Source: Guillardia theta CCMP2712 (Eukaryota > Cryptophyceae > Pyrenomonadales > Geminigeraceae). From it: a stretch of DNA of 64,000 nucleotides. The translations under genes were made by a program, and so were the position numbers. The stretch lies in assembly GCF_000315625.1 (NCBI RefSeq), contig NW_005434639.1, positions 285,726 to 349,725 on the forward strand. The letters run 5' to 3'. Positions 48,568-60,300 of the stretch are shown one piece after another. Below the pieces are notes generated by a model. It was not told where the DNA came from. It saw only the letters and a program-made list of their open reading frames with translations, and searched no databases. The first letter of the stretch is position 1. The number at the start of each line of letters is the position of its first letter.

Positions 48568-50430
48568 ATGTCGAGACCGCAAACTTTCGCGATCGTTCTC
48601 GCGGCTTGTTGCTTGCTGCACTGCCACCAAACCGTTCAGGCTACGAATTCCACAAACTCGACCAACGCGACGTGAGTAGTAGTCGCCTCTGTCATACTCG
48701 ACTGACCGTGCCTCGTGTAGAGTCACTCTAGATGTGAAGCCGACAGCAGTCGCTACCTTGCAGATCAACGGCACAAAGTGATAGGCTTGCCAGTGCGGCA
48801 GTCGTGCTGATTTCACACTCAGGTTCACCTGCACCATTCAACCAGGGACGTTCCTAGGGTTGACTGTAGTCAGCTTGACGGCAGTCACGTACAACACCAC
48901 CGCGCTTCCCTTCCTCGTGCAGTCGTTCACATACAGTGGCTCCAGTCGAATTCTAGAGCTCGAATACGGAGCCGCAGCTCTCAAGGCCATCACCGTGAAG
49001 CTTCAGATCGAGAGTCCGACGACGGCGGCAAGCAGGAGGCAGAGCACAGTGTTCGAGCCGAGGGTCTTCTGGTTAAACAAGAAGACTGTACAATGGGTAT
49101 GACATAAATGATGATCTTGTTCTTTCATTGTGAAGCTGTTTCTGTTGCTCGTCTACAGAATGTGTTGTGCTCCAGCGTGCGAAATCAAACAGAGAACACA
49201 GTCTCAGCTTCGATTCCTACCGACGTGCTCAATGGCGATGCTTTCAATCCTTATAGGTGCGGTTAGCGTACATGTGATTTCCATATTCTCATCGCTTTGT
49301 CTTTTGAGCAGCGACTGCGCATCTGCCGTCACTTCTGCAGGATATTGTGGTGATTTCTCTCCACGTCTTGAGCTGCCGTTCTCGTACTGATCCCTCCCAT
49401 AGGAACAGGAGGATTGCTCATGATTCTCTCTGCTCCTCCTTCCATCTGGTTGTGCTTCTACTGGCTCCTCCTTCCAATTCATCTGACCTGTTGAGATCCT
49501 CTGCAGCCTCAACATCACAACAACTCCTCCAGCTCCTGGTCAGTCCATTCCTGCCTGGCAGATCGTAGCCATCGTCCTGAGCTGTGTCGCTGCTGGTCTT
49601 GCACTTTCCTCTCCTCTCTCCGTCTCACACCCCCTCAGCTCTCTTCCTTGGTCTCGCTATCTTGTACTTCAAACGCACCTTGCCCGCTGTCAAGTCGGTA
49701 GACGAGGAGACAGCAGTCACATGGACGGCCAACGAAGTGGGTCTAGGCATAGGACTACAGCAGCAGGCAAAAGGCAGTCGCAGACTCCTGTCTTTGCTGA
49801 TCTTTTCGCAGGATGGATACGCCATAGTCGATGAGATTCTTCCTGGATTTGGAGCGTCGGTCTCGGGACAAGTTCAAATCGGAGACGTAAGACCATCGCC
49901 TTTCCTTTCCCTCAGCATCTTTCCACCTCCTCCTCCCCGACGTCACTCAACCGTCGCAGGTCATCCGAAGTATCGACGGCATCAGCATCGTTGGCAGGGA
50001 TCTTGAGACGATCCGACGCCTCACGCTGGGCCCAGAGGTAGAGCGGATGGAGAAGGGAGAGGACGCGCAGAGATGTGTGATGAATGCGAGAGCTGAGATG
50101 AAGATAGAGAGTCCTAAGAGTCATTCAGGGAAGCAGGAAACATGATGCGGAAACATTGATGAGAGTGTCTCGCAGGGGAGCATCTGTAACCTACTCATCT
50201 ACCGAGGAGGCATGAATGTCGTTGCTCTAGTGAGAAGGATCGGAGCCCAACTTGACACGGTCAGTCCTCATGCTCCTGCTTGACCCCCCCTGATCCTTTC
50301 CCAGCTTAACTCCACCAAGGAAGCACCAGTGGAGTTGCCTGGGAGTATCCGAGGGTCGAAGAACTCCGCCATGATGTACCCGATGCCACTTCAGAATCCT
50401 TCCCGCCCTTACTCGTACACTCAACCCTGA
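48568..50430 (+). CDS. Signal peptide-ectodomain-TM-PDZ protein
   Basis: Exons 48568-48671, 48721-48777, 48823-49096, 49159-49256 and 49312 onward, then further exons to a TGA at 50428-50430. The signal peptide is MSRPQTFAIVLAACCLLHC, cut near VQA; N-glycosylation sites follow (NSTNSTNAT). The ectodomain is beta-rich (KFTCTIQPGTFLGLTVVS). A membrane helix, WQIVAIVLSCVAAGLAL, continues as FLGLAILYFKRTL. The cytoplasmic side is a PDZ domain: VGLGIGLQQ, DGYAIVDEILPGFGASVSG, QIGDVIRSIDGISIVGRD and GSICNLLIYR. Such a receptor-like protein could recruit partners through PDZ. The join between the exon at 49312 and the one reading LNITTTPPAPG (about 49500) is unresolved. Tail: QNPSRPYSYTQP. Confidence 0.72.
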
Positions 50431-50826
50431 GGAGATCAGAAAGCTCATTGTCAACTTGCTTGCTGAGTGAAACTTTAAACTTTAAGATTGAACTTAAATT
50501 TGTTTGTCCCTGGAACGTCCTCGCCCTCGCCCTCGCCCTCGCCCTCGTCATCATCCTATAAACTTCTTCGCTCCTCACCTTTCTCCCTCTCTCCTACACG
50601 AGTATCTTGGCTGTTATCTTTAGCTCCTTCCTTCGCTTGGAGAACCTGCGCCAGGAGGTCACGAGGAGGAGAAGAATCAGCTGACTTGCCTTGCCCGCAC
50701 GTCCTCAGAATCGACGGGAAGTGGCAGCGGCTTCTGCAGAATCTTGCGGTGATTCTGCGTTAAGATGATCTCTTTCCCTGCCATCTACCTTGGGTGTCAG
50801 CAGGAATAGAGGAGGAGGAGGCGCCC
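50431..50826. other. Short convergent spacer
   Basis: About 400 nt between two stops, with CCCTCGCCCTCGCCCTCG at 50522-50546. No feature recognised. Confidence 0.5.
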
Positions 50827-52200
50827 TCAAGGGCGAGGAGGAGGGACCTGAAGGTCGAGATGCTGCATGGATGTATCCTCATTGAATCGAATGACAATGA
50901 TGAGAACTTGTTCTCCTCCCTCCAGCACTTCATGCTGGAATTCGTAGTCGACAATGCTGTCCACGTTTGCCACCTCCTCCACCTCCTCCACCCCGACTTC
51001 CTCACTCCCTTCGGTTCCTCCGTCCACAATCTCCTTGTCCTTCCCCCCAGTCTCCTGTTCTTCCTCTTCCTTCCCGCTCTCTTCGTTGGACTTGTTCAGT
51101 TCAGTCTCTCCACCTTGCCTTTGACTTCCGCCACCATCCTGCCCCTTTGCTCCCAAACAGTGCCCAGACTCAGCCTCTTCTCCCTCCCTATCCTCCTCAT
51201 TCCGCTCCTCCCTGTCATCTGATCGTTCCCGACCCTGTATCACGTAGAAACAGTAGTTCCCACTGAACCAGCTCCCCTCCTTCCCCGCCTCTCCCACGAA
51301 GGTGCTCCCAGAGTGGTACGGGTTGAGCTGGGGCACAGCAACGATCCTGGACTTGATCATCTCCTCATGCACTCGCATCTCTCCCACCACGTCGATGTAG
51401 TCGTTGGCGCAAGTGAAGGCTGCTTTCATGCCGCTCTCGCTCACTCGCAGCAGGTCAGGGTACCAGCTCTTGAGCAGCTGCATGTCCCCCGTCTCCACGA
51501 AGCTCCCGAACCCGCCGTTGAAGGTGAAGAACATGCTGTTGGCGCTGTCGAGCTCGGGATGCTGACTTAGAAACTTGCTGGCGCAGGGAGGCTGCAAGCG
51601 AAGAAGCTCGACCGTGAAGTTTGACGGCATGTCGACCCTCCTCTTGATCTCTTGAGGCGACTTGGTCGAAGAGATCTCGGGACCGATGAGGAACAAGTGC
51701 AGATCGTGATGGGGAAAGAGATAGGCGACCTCCTGCCAGTACTTGGTGTCCCACAGGATCCTTTCTTCTGCCTTCTTCGATGCTCCCAGCACTATCAGAT
51801 TCAGCTTCTTTCTCCCCGTCGCCTCTCCCAACCCGGTTTCGTTGTCTCCTGCATTCCTTCCCCGCGTTCCGTCACGCTTGCACTGGTGGTCGTCTCCCGC
51901 CTCCTCCTCCTCCTCCTCCTCCTCTAGCTCTCGCCTGCACCCCCCAAACTTCTGTAGGACATACGCCATCGTCACCGGGAAGGTAAGGCCGTCAAGGAGG
52001 GACGAATCTGACTTGGCGATGGTGGTGAGACTGCCCGACGGGTCTCTGGTCTCTAAGAACCTCCCCCAGCCTTTCATAGTCTCCACCTTCAGTGGCGGCT
52101 TCGGAAAGGGAGGAAGGGGAGGAAGAACCTTAGCAGATGTCCAGCGGAAGGTTCCACTCATAAGGCCGTCGCCAAAGGAGTCGTCAAGCAGACCGGACAT
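50827..52200 (-). CDS. MSS51-C-like domain protein
   Basis: A single 457-residue frame starting MSGLLDDSFGDGLMSG. The middle matches the C-terminal domain shared by yeast Mss51 and zinc-finger MYND proteins: LTFPVTMAYVLQK, LNLIVLGASKKAEER, WQEVAYLFPHHDLHLFLIGPE, SMFFTFNGGFGSF, WYPDLLRVSESGMKAAF and LNPYHSGST. The N-terminal zinc finger found in many family members is absent. Glu-rich tracts (near residue 100 and after 330) interrupt or follow the fold and end VPPPRP. The role of this domain is not settled; in yeast Mss51 acts in Cox1 translation. No intron is evident, unusual for this window. Confidence 0.65.
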   Translation of the reverse strand: MSGLLDDSFGDGLMSGTFRWTSAKVLPPLPPFPKPPLKVETMKGWGRFLETRDPSGSLTTIAKSDSSLLDGLTFPVTMAYVLQKFGGCRRELEEEEEEEEAGDDHQCKRDGTRGRNAGDNETGLGEATGRKKLNLIVLGASKKAEERILWDTKYWQEVAYLFPHHDLHLFLIGPEISSTKSPQEIKRRVDMPSNFTVELLRLQPPCASKFLSQHPELDSANSMFFTFNGGFGSFVETGDMQLLKSWYPDLLRVSESGMKAAFTCANDYIDVVGEMRVHEEMIKSRIVAVPQLNPYHSGSTFVGEAGKEGSWFSGNYCFYVIQGRERSDDREERNEEDREGEEAESGHCLGAKGQDGGGSQRQGGETELNKSNEESGKEEEEQETGGKDKEIVDGGTEGSEEVGVEEVEEVANVDSIVDYEFQHEVLEGGEQVLIIVIRFNEDTSMQHLDLQVPPPRP

Positions 52201-52840
52201 CGCGAGTGCTCAGAGCAGGACCGATAGAGAGCCCTCCTGCAACCTCTTCTCAGCTTCTTCTCTTCATGTCGTCAGTCGCCATCTCATATCGGCAATCAGA
52301 CATGTGCTGCCGTCAGCTACATGCTACTCTTCCTTCGCTGCTTCTTTCTGCCCTGCCATATCCCAATCCTTGTCCGGCGACGTGGACCCCACCCCCATGT
52401 ATTCAAGGGATTCTTCGGGGTGGGGTAGGTATTGGTTTGTTTGTTTTTACTTTTACAGCAGGTCTTTTTTTTGAAGGCGGCCGGAGTGAAGCATGTCGGG
52501 GAACAAGTTTGACGACAAACGAGGAGGAGGAGGGGCAGGCGAGAGAGGAGCAGACCATGGCAGCTGCAGAGAGGAAGCAGGACAGAAGTGATAGATCCCA
52601 GACGCCCTTGAAGTATGATTTGAAAGAAGCAGGGATAAGACGTGGGGCGGATATCATCAGCGTTTGTTGGGACAACTTTGCTATACTTGATTGGTGTTGT
52701 TCCTCCAAGGGACGGATGAAGCGAAAGAAGTCTCAATCTTCTCATTGATTTATTATTTGTGTCTGTGGCAAGATCATACTTGACAAGAAAGTCTCCTAAG
52801 AGTTGTCCGCGGATTCAAAAGAAAATCCAACTTGAATCAA
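52201..52840. other. Divergent intergenic spacer
   Basis: Lies between two divergent starts. It contains GACCCCACCCCCATG (52387-52401) followed by GGGGTGGGGTAGG (52418-52430), an opposed C-rich/G-rich pair. A 180-residue plus-strand frame here has no family or splice support and is not called. Confidence 0.5.
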
Positions 52841-54214
52841 ATGGCACCTCAGTCCCCGTCTGGACAAGTTGTCTCTTCTTCCACAAGTTTGATGGGAGGC
52901 TGCATCTCGGGTGTCATAACAACTATTGCCACACAACCACTGGATGTAATCCGGACAGAGATGCAGAAAGCTCCATCGAAGCAGGGGTTGAACACTTGGG
53001 CCGCATGTAAAAACATTGTGCACCAACATGGATGGAAAGGTTTATGGAATGGGATGGTTCCTTCAGGTGATGTGAGACTGTGTGCGACTTCTTGCTTTTC
53101 CTCTCGTTTCGTTCTCACACGCATGTGATAACTTCGCAGTTCTACGAGTTGGTACTGGAATGGGGATTTACTTCTTCTGCCTCAACCATCTTCACGTTCC
53201 TGTTGTGTTGGAATCCAATAAGGGCATGCTGCAGCAACCGCAGCAGCAAAGCTCTCTCACGGTCTGTATCTCCTTGGATACCTCTCTGTGCTCTCAAGGT
53301 CATGCCTGCTTTAGATCTTCTCTGTTGGGTTTTTCGCTCGAGGGTTGGCAGCAGCAGCCGTCATGCCGTTCACGGTCGTCAAGACGCGGTAAGACTCGGA
53401 TGTCCTCCCCTGAGCTAGTGCAGAGGAGAAGCTGATGAAGGCAAACAGTTTCGAAGCAGGAGACCGATGGTATGGCAACGGAATCATCCAGACTTTGAGA
53501 GGGATCGCGCGAGCCGAGCACCCGACCGCCCTCTTCCGCGGCTTCCTTCCGACCATCTTACGAGACTCTCCGTTCTCAGGTTCTTGGTTAGCACAGAGAG
53601 AGCCAGTCGTTCGTAAGAGTCTGCAGGCGTTTACCTCCTTCTCTACTCCAAGTCGAAAGCCGCAATAGAACCTCTCGATGTTGCAACCATGATCCCCCGC
53701 CCTCTCTTGAATTTCTGCATTGGCGCTTTTTCGGGTGAGTCGATGCGTTTTTCTTGCTTTCTCCTCCAAATATTTCCATCTGTCGCTCACCTTGCCTGCA
53801 GGAGTTTTTGCTACGATCTTGACCAATCCTCCTGATGTCGTTCGGACTAGAATGCAGCTGCGAAACGTGGAAGGGTGAGGAGAAGAGGAGTTGATTGGCC
53901 TCACTCAAAGTTTGGGCAGGGGAGGTGGGATGAGCGTCATGCATGTCGTTCGTTCCATGTACAAGAACGAGGTTGGTTACACTCTCCTTGCTTCCACTCT
54001 TGGTCATTCATGACACGTAGGGGATTGGAGCTTTCTTTCACCTCGGGGTCCTTCCCCGCGTTGTGAAGCGCAGCGTGCAGGTGCGACAAGGCAGACTGTA
54101 ACGAGACGGATTGTTGTAACACGAGCATGCTAGGCGGCTCTCACCTGGACTCTCTACCATGAGTTCGTGGCAATGAGGTTGTTCAGATCCTCAGGGAAGC
54201 ACCGTCCTGCATGA
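52841..54214 (+). CDS. Mitochondrial carrier, SLC25A38/Hem25 type
   Basis: Exons 52841-53066, 53140-53265, 53343-53388, 53449-53579, 53627-53734, 53802-53874, 53920-53971, 54021-54080 and 54134-54214 give exactly 300 residues, the usual carrier length. The three Px[DE] signatures are present in order: QPLDVIRTEMQ, MPFTVVKTR (diverged, V for D) and NPPDVVRTRMQ. SLC25A38-like wording: GIYFFCLNH, GDRWYGNGIIQTLRGIARAE, LFRGFLPTILRDSPFSGVYL and GIGAFFHLGVLPRVVKRSVQ. The family imports glycine for heme synthesis in mitochondria. Introns are 46-77 nt. The second exon's donor was set at 53266 because it alone keeps phase. Confidence 0.86.
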
Positions 54215-54460
54215 AGTGGTGGTGGGTTGAAAGCAAACTGAAGGATCGTTTAAAATGATTTCATTACTTCGAGGAAAATTAGTGATGAGTGATTGGAGAT
54301 GCACGAAATAACAAAACCATTCTAATCTGCATACTACAACAGTCATTCATTTAGGGATATTACACATTTTTCACAAAATTCTGCAGTAGTACTGTACAAC
54401 CAAAACATCGAGGAAAACTTCTACAACAGGACAACTCGACCAGAAAATGAGGCATTGATG

Positions 54461-54722
54461 TCACTTGTCCGAGACTAGGTTACCTTCGTCGACCGGGTCG
54501 GGACAGAAGGAAGAAGAAAGTGCTCTGAGGCAGGTGGACTCGCAGTTGAGATCGTCAATATCAAGCTCACGAAGTGCGTTAGGAACCTCAGGAGTAGTCT
54601 GATCCTTGGTTGGCTGAGTTACGACGGTCATGATAAACACTTGAGAAAGTACAGAATCAAACTTGGCGAAAGGTGATACTCGTTTAACGGACTCGTAATC
54701 AAAAGGCTGAGACGGACTATGG
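54461..54722 (-). CDS. Small unknown exon or gene
   Basis: After a good acceptor (CTTCCATAG) the minus strand reads PSQPFDYESVKRVSPFAKFD then VTQPTKDQTTPEVPNALREL, ending NLVSDK at 54461. The first exon was not found; upstream DNA to 54960 is open in several frames. No family recognised. Confidence 0.35.
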
Positions 54723-54899
54723 AAGCAAGTCAAGCACCACAAACGAACGAATCGATAGTTGAAGTGGCTGGAGCAAGACAAAGAGCTGGAAGCAGCTGAC
54801 GGGAACAGCGAAGAGAGCGCGGTGAAAGCAGTTGGCTCTGCGAAGGAGCAGTAGGTGGTCGGGCGGGATTATGAGGAGGGAGGTTGTGACGCAGGGAAC

Positions 54900-57312
54900 C
54901 AAATAGAGTTTGCTGTCCAACGGTGAGGGACCCCCCGACCCCTCCCACACCCTACCCAACTTCTCACTACCCCTTATTTGTCACACCCCACCCTCCATGT
55001 CACAGTATTTCTCTGAAGTCCATGCATCTATACCCCTACTTCTGTATCTTATGACCCCACCGTTTTCCCTTCCAGCGTTTAGACGATCTTCTACCTTACC
55101 CCTAATCTTTATGACCCCTTGCTTTCCGCCCCCCGGCTGCTGTGACGAAGGGACAGCATCCCAAGGGTAGGGTACCAGAATAATGAGGGGTCGGGACCGG
55201 AAACAACGAAAATGCCTCGTAATTTTAGGGGTACAGGTGGTCATACTTTGTCAAAATACCGGGTATTTTAGGAAATTTTTGTACTATGATGTAGGGGTGT
55301 AGAAGATACGCGAAAGCATAAGGGTAGGGGGTCCTGTGCGTTTGCGTTGCTGGAAGGGGTTATGTAGTAGGAGGTAGGGGGTAGGATAGAGGCTTTGAGG
55401 AGGGGGTAGGGGGCTTAGATGCAGCCCCTCTTTATCAGCAGATTGAGACGAGTTTGATGTTGAAAGCTCAATGGGGGGGTGGGGGTGTACATCATGGGGT
55501 GGGTTGTAGAACAAGTCTGGCAAGCAGAATTGGTGGTACCACCCTAGAGCACGGGTGGGACTAGCGATTACGTGTAAGGGGTAGGGGTCCGGAGGTAGTT
55601 GCAGAGGGTCAGAAGGAGGAGGGTGATTTGGTTGCTTTGAGAGGGTGGGGGTTATAAAAGTAAGTTTATGAAGCGGACAGCGGGAGTGGATGGGTAGTCA
55701 TTAGCATGCTTTACGAATTGTGTGGGTGGGGTACTAAAATCAAAGGTGAGTAGAAACTAAGGGGGACAGGGGTGGGTAGACCTTGGGATGGGTCTCAACT
55801 CTCTAGGGGCTCGACTTGTAAAGGGACGGGTACACAAGGCGTAGTGATAGAGATAGATGGGAGGGGTGGGGTGATCAGCATTCGTAAGTGCATTGTGGGG
55901 GTGTGGGGGTGGAGGTATTTTTTTTTGGGACGGCCGTGGCGATTCCACCGGACCGATTTCAAAGGGGTGGGTACAAGCTTCGAGTTTGGGGGGTAGGGGT
56001 TAATGAAGACGCATCTGAGGATCACCAGTGACAGATGGAGGGGTGAAATGACCCTAGTTCCATGGGGTGGGGGTATTATGACCCTTTTTATTCATTTGGT
56101 ATGATGGGGTAGTAGGGTTGTTGCCGCATTAAGACATGATCTTTTAGTTAATAAGACATTCAGTACCTTTTTCAGTAGCAGAGCGATCTATGACTAAAAT
56201 ATTCAATAAAGATTGAAATAATACGGCCAAACTTCGGAGAACTGACTCACAGTGAGTCTACTTCGGAAGTCCTGGCAGCGTGTCGGTGCTCGAGCAAGCA
56301 GTCAGCAGACGGCCAGGGGGTTTTCATCCCGATCGTAAGACACACTAGAGTGGTTAGATGAGCTCTAGTCACGAGCACGCGTGATGTGTGTTGGTCTTGG
56401 GCGCACACATCAATGGCATCGATTCTTACTTGGGTCAGACATGTATTTTCTAAAAGCGACTGAACGAAGATGAGGTTTGCAAACAATCCTTACCCCGGCG
56501 TCAACTGGAACTTGCTCCTATTGTTACGGAAGCTGTGCTCTGGGATTCCTAGCTGTATTGTATTGGGACTCCCTCCTCTTGCCCGGGACCATCCGGGGCT
56601 TGCAGGGTGTGAGTGTTCTCCAGGTACAACATGGCCGTGAGGAATTGTCGCCAAATATCAGAGTCGTTGAGAGTTGAATTGAAAGAGATTTTCTACGATA
56701 CCCTCAAACGTCTTAGGAGGCGTTGACTGCTCGTGCTGGAACCAAAACGACTTGACTTTCGATCGGCCTATGCGATTGTGCCTCATCGATAGATAGAAAT
56801 GAGACTAGAAGCTCATGATGATGGAGGGTGTCAGAGGGTGTCAGAGCTGCTGAGGAGGCCGCATGTCATGGTGTCACACCCCGAAGCTTTACGGCTAGCA
56901 CACCTCTACAGCGAACGCTCAAGGCTCCTCCGATGCTAGATCCACGTGGAGTACAACATGAGGAGAGAACAGACCCTTCTAGCTGCAGAGGCTGATCCTT
57001 ATCTAGGCTAAGGGAAGGACTAGGGGAAGTGCTCCCTGATGCACCAGCACACTCGCCCCTCGCGAGCTCTCGCTTTCCCGGAGTACTCCACATGTTAGTG
57101 GGAGTGTGTGTAGCATCAGAGAGGTATCAAGTTGTTTCACTAGCAGGTAGATCAACGACACTTGTCCCTCGTGTCGTTATCAAACTGTCAGAGTTCTCGC
57201 TGTTCTCAACCTCTCGCACTAGCAGTTGTGGGGCCCGTCCAGCCCCCATGGCCCCAGAGATCGCTGAGGCTCTGCGAATACAAGCGAGTAGCTCATGACT
57301 CGCAGCTCCTGA
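54900..57312. other. Long intergenic: CCCCTACCC/GGGGTAGGG tracts then plain spacer
   Basis: 54925-55120 carries C-rich words (ACCCCCCGACCCCTCCC, ACTACCCC, CACCCCACCCTCC, TACCCCTAC). From 55170 to 56110 the sense flips and G-rich words dominate (AAGGGTAGGG, AGGGGTGTAG, GTAGGGGGTAGG, GAGGGGGTAGGGGG, TGGGGGGGTGGGGG, AAGGGGTAGGGGTC, GGGGGGTAGGGG). 56120-57300 is ordinary spacer with no supported exon. Confidence 0.7.
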
Positions 57313-60300
57313 TCATGCTGTAGCGCTTGTCAACGAAAGAACCACACAGAGATAACAAGTCACCTCGACCGGCAGAGCCGCTGGCTCAGGCTGGTGGCTT
57401 CCTTCCATAGCTTCTGCTGTTGCCTCCTTGCTTGTGGACACCAGGGGAGGGAGCTGCTCCTGCTGCTCCTGCTGCTCCTGAAAGGTTAGGTCAAGAAATA
57501 AGCCTCGCTCGCTCTCATGGGAATACCGGAGAAGTCTCGCCAGCTGGCTTTTCCTGACGCTCCTTATGATCTTTCTCTTCCCCTTCGCCTTTCTTATCAT
57601 CATCTCCTTCGCCTTCGCCTTTCTTATCATCATCTCCTTCGCCTTCGCCTTTCTTATCATCATCTCCTTCGCCTTCGCCTTTCTTATCATAATCTCCTTC
57701 GCCTTCGCCTTTCTTATCATAATCTCCTTCGCCTTCGCCTTTCTTATCATAATCTCCTTCTCCTTCGCCTTCCTCCTTATTATCTTCCTCTTCCCCTTTG
57801 TCTTCCTCCTTGTCCTCATCCCCTTTGTCTTTGTCTTCGTCGTTGACTTTGTCTTGATACTCCAAGGAGGATTTGAGCTTCTGCGGTCGCTTCTCCTCGC
57901 TGTCGGTCTTGGAGCTCTCAAGGACCAACCGATTCTGTTTCTCAACCATCTGTGCCACATGTCCTGGTGGAATCGCGTCCAGATGGGGTCTGTCGGTGTC
58001 TCCTCGATCTCTGCCGATCTCTTCATCATCTTCTGAGGATGACGATCGGGAGGAGGCGTCGGCCATCGGTGACTCCAAGTATGGTTCCAGGCCCTCATCG
58101 TTGACCTGATTCTCCTGGGTGTTTGCGGGCTCGGGGGCTGGAGTGACAGCCGGAGACGCTCCTTCCTTGAGCTTCTCGGCGATCCTTCTCCTGTAGTAAG
58201 CGAACAAACCTGCAGCCACCAGCGCCACCACCCCGCACGAGACCGTCACGCCAACGATGACAGGCACCTTGGAGCTCTTGGTGTCTTTTGTCGTGCCAGG
58301 TGGAGTAGAGGATGCAGCAGGAGGAGGAGGAGCTGCTTCCTTGGGGCTCGGCGACTGATTCTCGGGAGGCTTTCGTAGCACGGCGTACACGGAGAAGTGA
58401 AGTATTTGAGCAGTGAGGAGGTTCTGCTGAACATCGACCCTGCTCTCCACGTATTCCCATTGTTTGGTGAGGGAGTTCAAGTAGTACAAGGCCACAGGCT
58501 GCGCGACCAAGTCCGTGACGTGTGATGTTGAGAGTGAGAGCGTGAGAGGCTTCAAGAACGTGGCGCCTGTTGGCTCCAGCACCAGAGTCGGCCCGACTGA
58601 CGACCCAGAGGCTAGCGGGACTCCAGCATACAACTTGACGGTCATGTCTAGGGTCGAGCCGTAAAAGTCCTTGGGGAAGGTCAGATTTCCCCAGCTGGCT
58701 AGGGAGACTTGGCCGCCGAGAGATCCAACGACTACGGCTGGCTGCACCAGGAGAGGGGTTAAGGTCTCTGCTGTGCAGCTGTCGCCGACGACCTCACCCA
58801 GGCAGAGAGTCTCGCAGTGAGGGCCGAGCATCTGAGGTTTGCAGGCTGTGGTTGTCGAGGAGGAGTTGACACATCGGGTCCGGAGTATGCTGTTGCCGGG
58901 CTGACATGTGAATCCGCTCTCAAGTGTGCAGGACTGACTGCATCCGTCCTGACTGACTCGGTTGCCATCGTCACATTCTTCTTTACCAGTCACTCGCCCA
59001 TCACCTACAAGTCAAAGATGTCAGGGCGAGCAATTATGACTTGCGCAAAGTATCTGCAACTTACCACACACGCTGACAGAAGATACCGAGACAGCAACTA
59101 ACCCTGTCTCTTTGCATGAGCACTGGGCAATGTTGGGAGAGAAGCCAACAGGCGAACAGGTTTCGCTGCTCCAGCCTTGTTTCCACATCACACAGTTCCA
59201 TAGGATGCTTGAGAGGTCTGATTGAGAAACAGGGATTCTCGCGTCGTAGTCGAACTGACTGACGGAATTCCGGACGCCGTTGAGGTCACTGATGCCTAGG
59301 ATGAAACCATGCGAGTCTGAGATGAACGTGTCTGTGTTGGTCGCTAGCGGAGTCCTCCAGACATACATGAACGTGTAAAATGATGCGCTTTGCTCGCTAC
59401 TGGCTGGAACAACAGCAGAGCTGCCAGCTGAAATGTTTGCTAGCATGAATAGTGACTCGACAGCAATGTCTTGAGGGTGCAAAATCTTTGTGAATGCGGA
59501 TTTCCACTTGTAAGTAAAGATGTGGTCGGTGGTAGGGACACAAGTATGATCACAAACAAGGTTGTTCTTGATGTCAATAAAGTCGAAGATCCCGTGATAC
59601 ATCGCAGTCGCAGCAGAAGTAACCAGCATGCTCATACATCTCGTCTTTTCTGACATCGACAACACAGATTGCTGCAGCTGATCTTTAAGTGTGGATGCAA
59701 TGAAGATGATTGTCTGTACCGTTGTTCTCTCTAGCGAATATTGCAAGACTTGCGGGATCAAGATGGTTGTGTTGCTTAGAATCTCAACGGCAGCGACAGT
59801 TGCATCCATCGTAAGCGGTTCTGAACTGTTGACAAGGAAGAAGAGGGTCCCGATGTTTTCCAGCAAGTTCCCAGCTGATGGCACTTGTTTTTCAATGATT
59901 CGCAACAGTGAGAGGGTAGTGTTGCTTCTGATCAACGCGCTTTCTGACAGCTGCACATCATTGACGCGCAGAGAAGCTGCAGCTCGACGGCGACGAGCGA
60001 GAAGCGTCGAGCTGTCTCTCGAGAGCTTCTGCGTGAGGGATATGGCATAGTTGCTGAATTCAGATGTCTTCCCCAAGAGAACGAAGGAGTCCAGCGCCTG
60101 CTGCGCTACGACGGGAGAGACGGAGGGGATGGGAAGCACAACGACGAGATCAAGGAAGTAAGTCGACTGAGCGCCGAGGCTGTCGATGGCGATGACGGAG
60201 ATGTTGATCTCGCCTGAGGGCAGGTAGAGGCTGCGCATGGGGGACGAGGATGGAGCCAAGGAGGCTTCGGTTCCGTTCTTAACCTTGTAGTTGAACTGAA

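Noticed and set aside
52206-52748. 180-residue plus-strand ORF
   Set aside because: It covers a spacer with C-rich/G-rich motifs between divergent genes; no conserved feature or splice context.
57566-58036. Hydrophobic plus-strand ORF with repeated LIIISFAFAF
   Set aside because: It is the antisense of the KKGEGEGD minisatellite.
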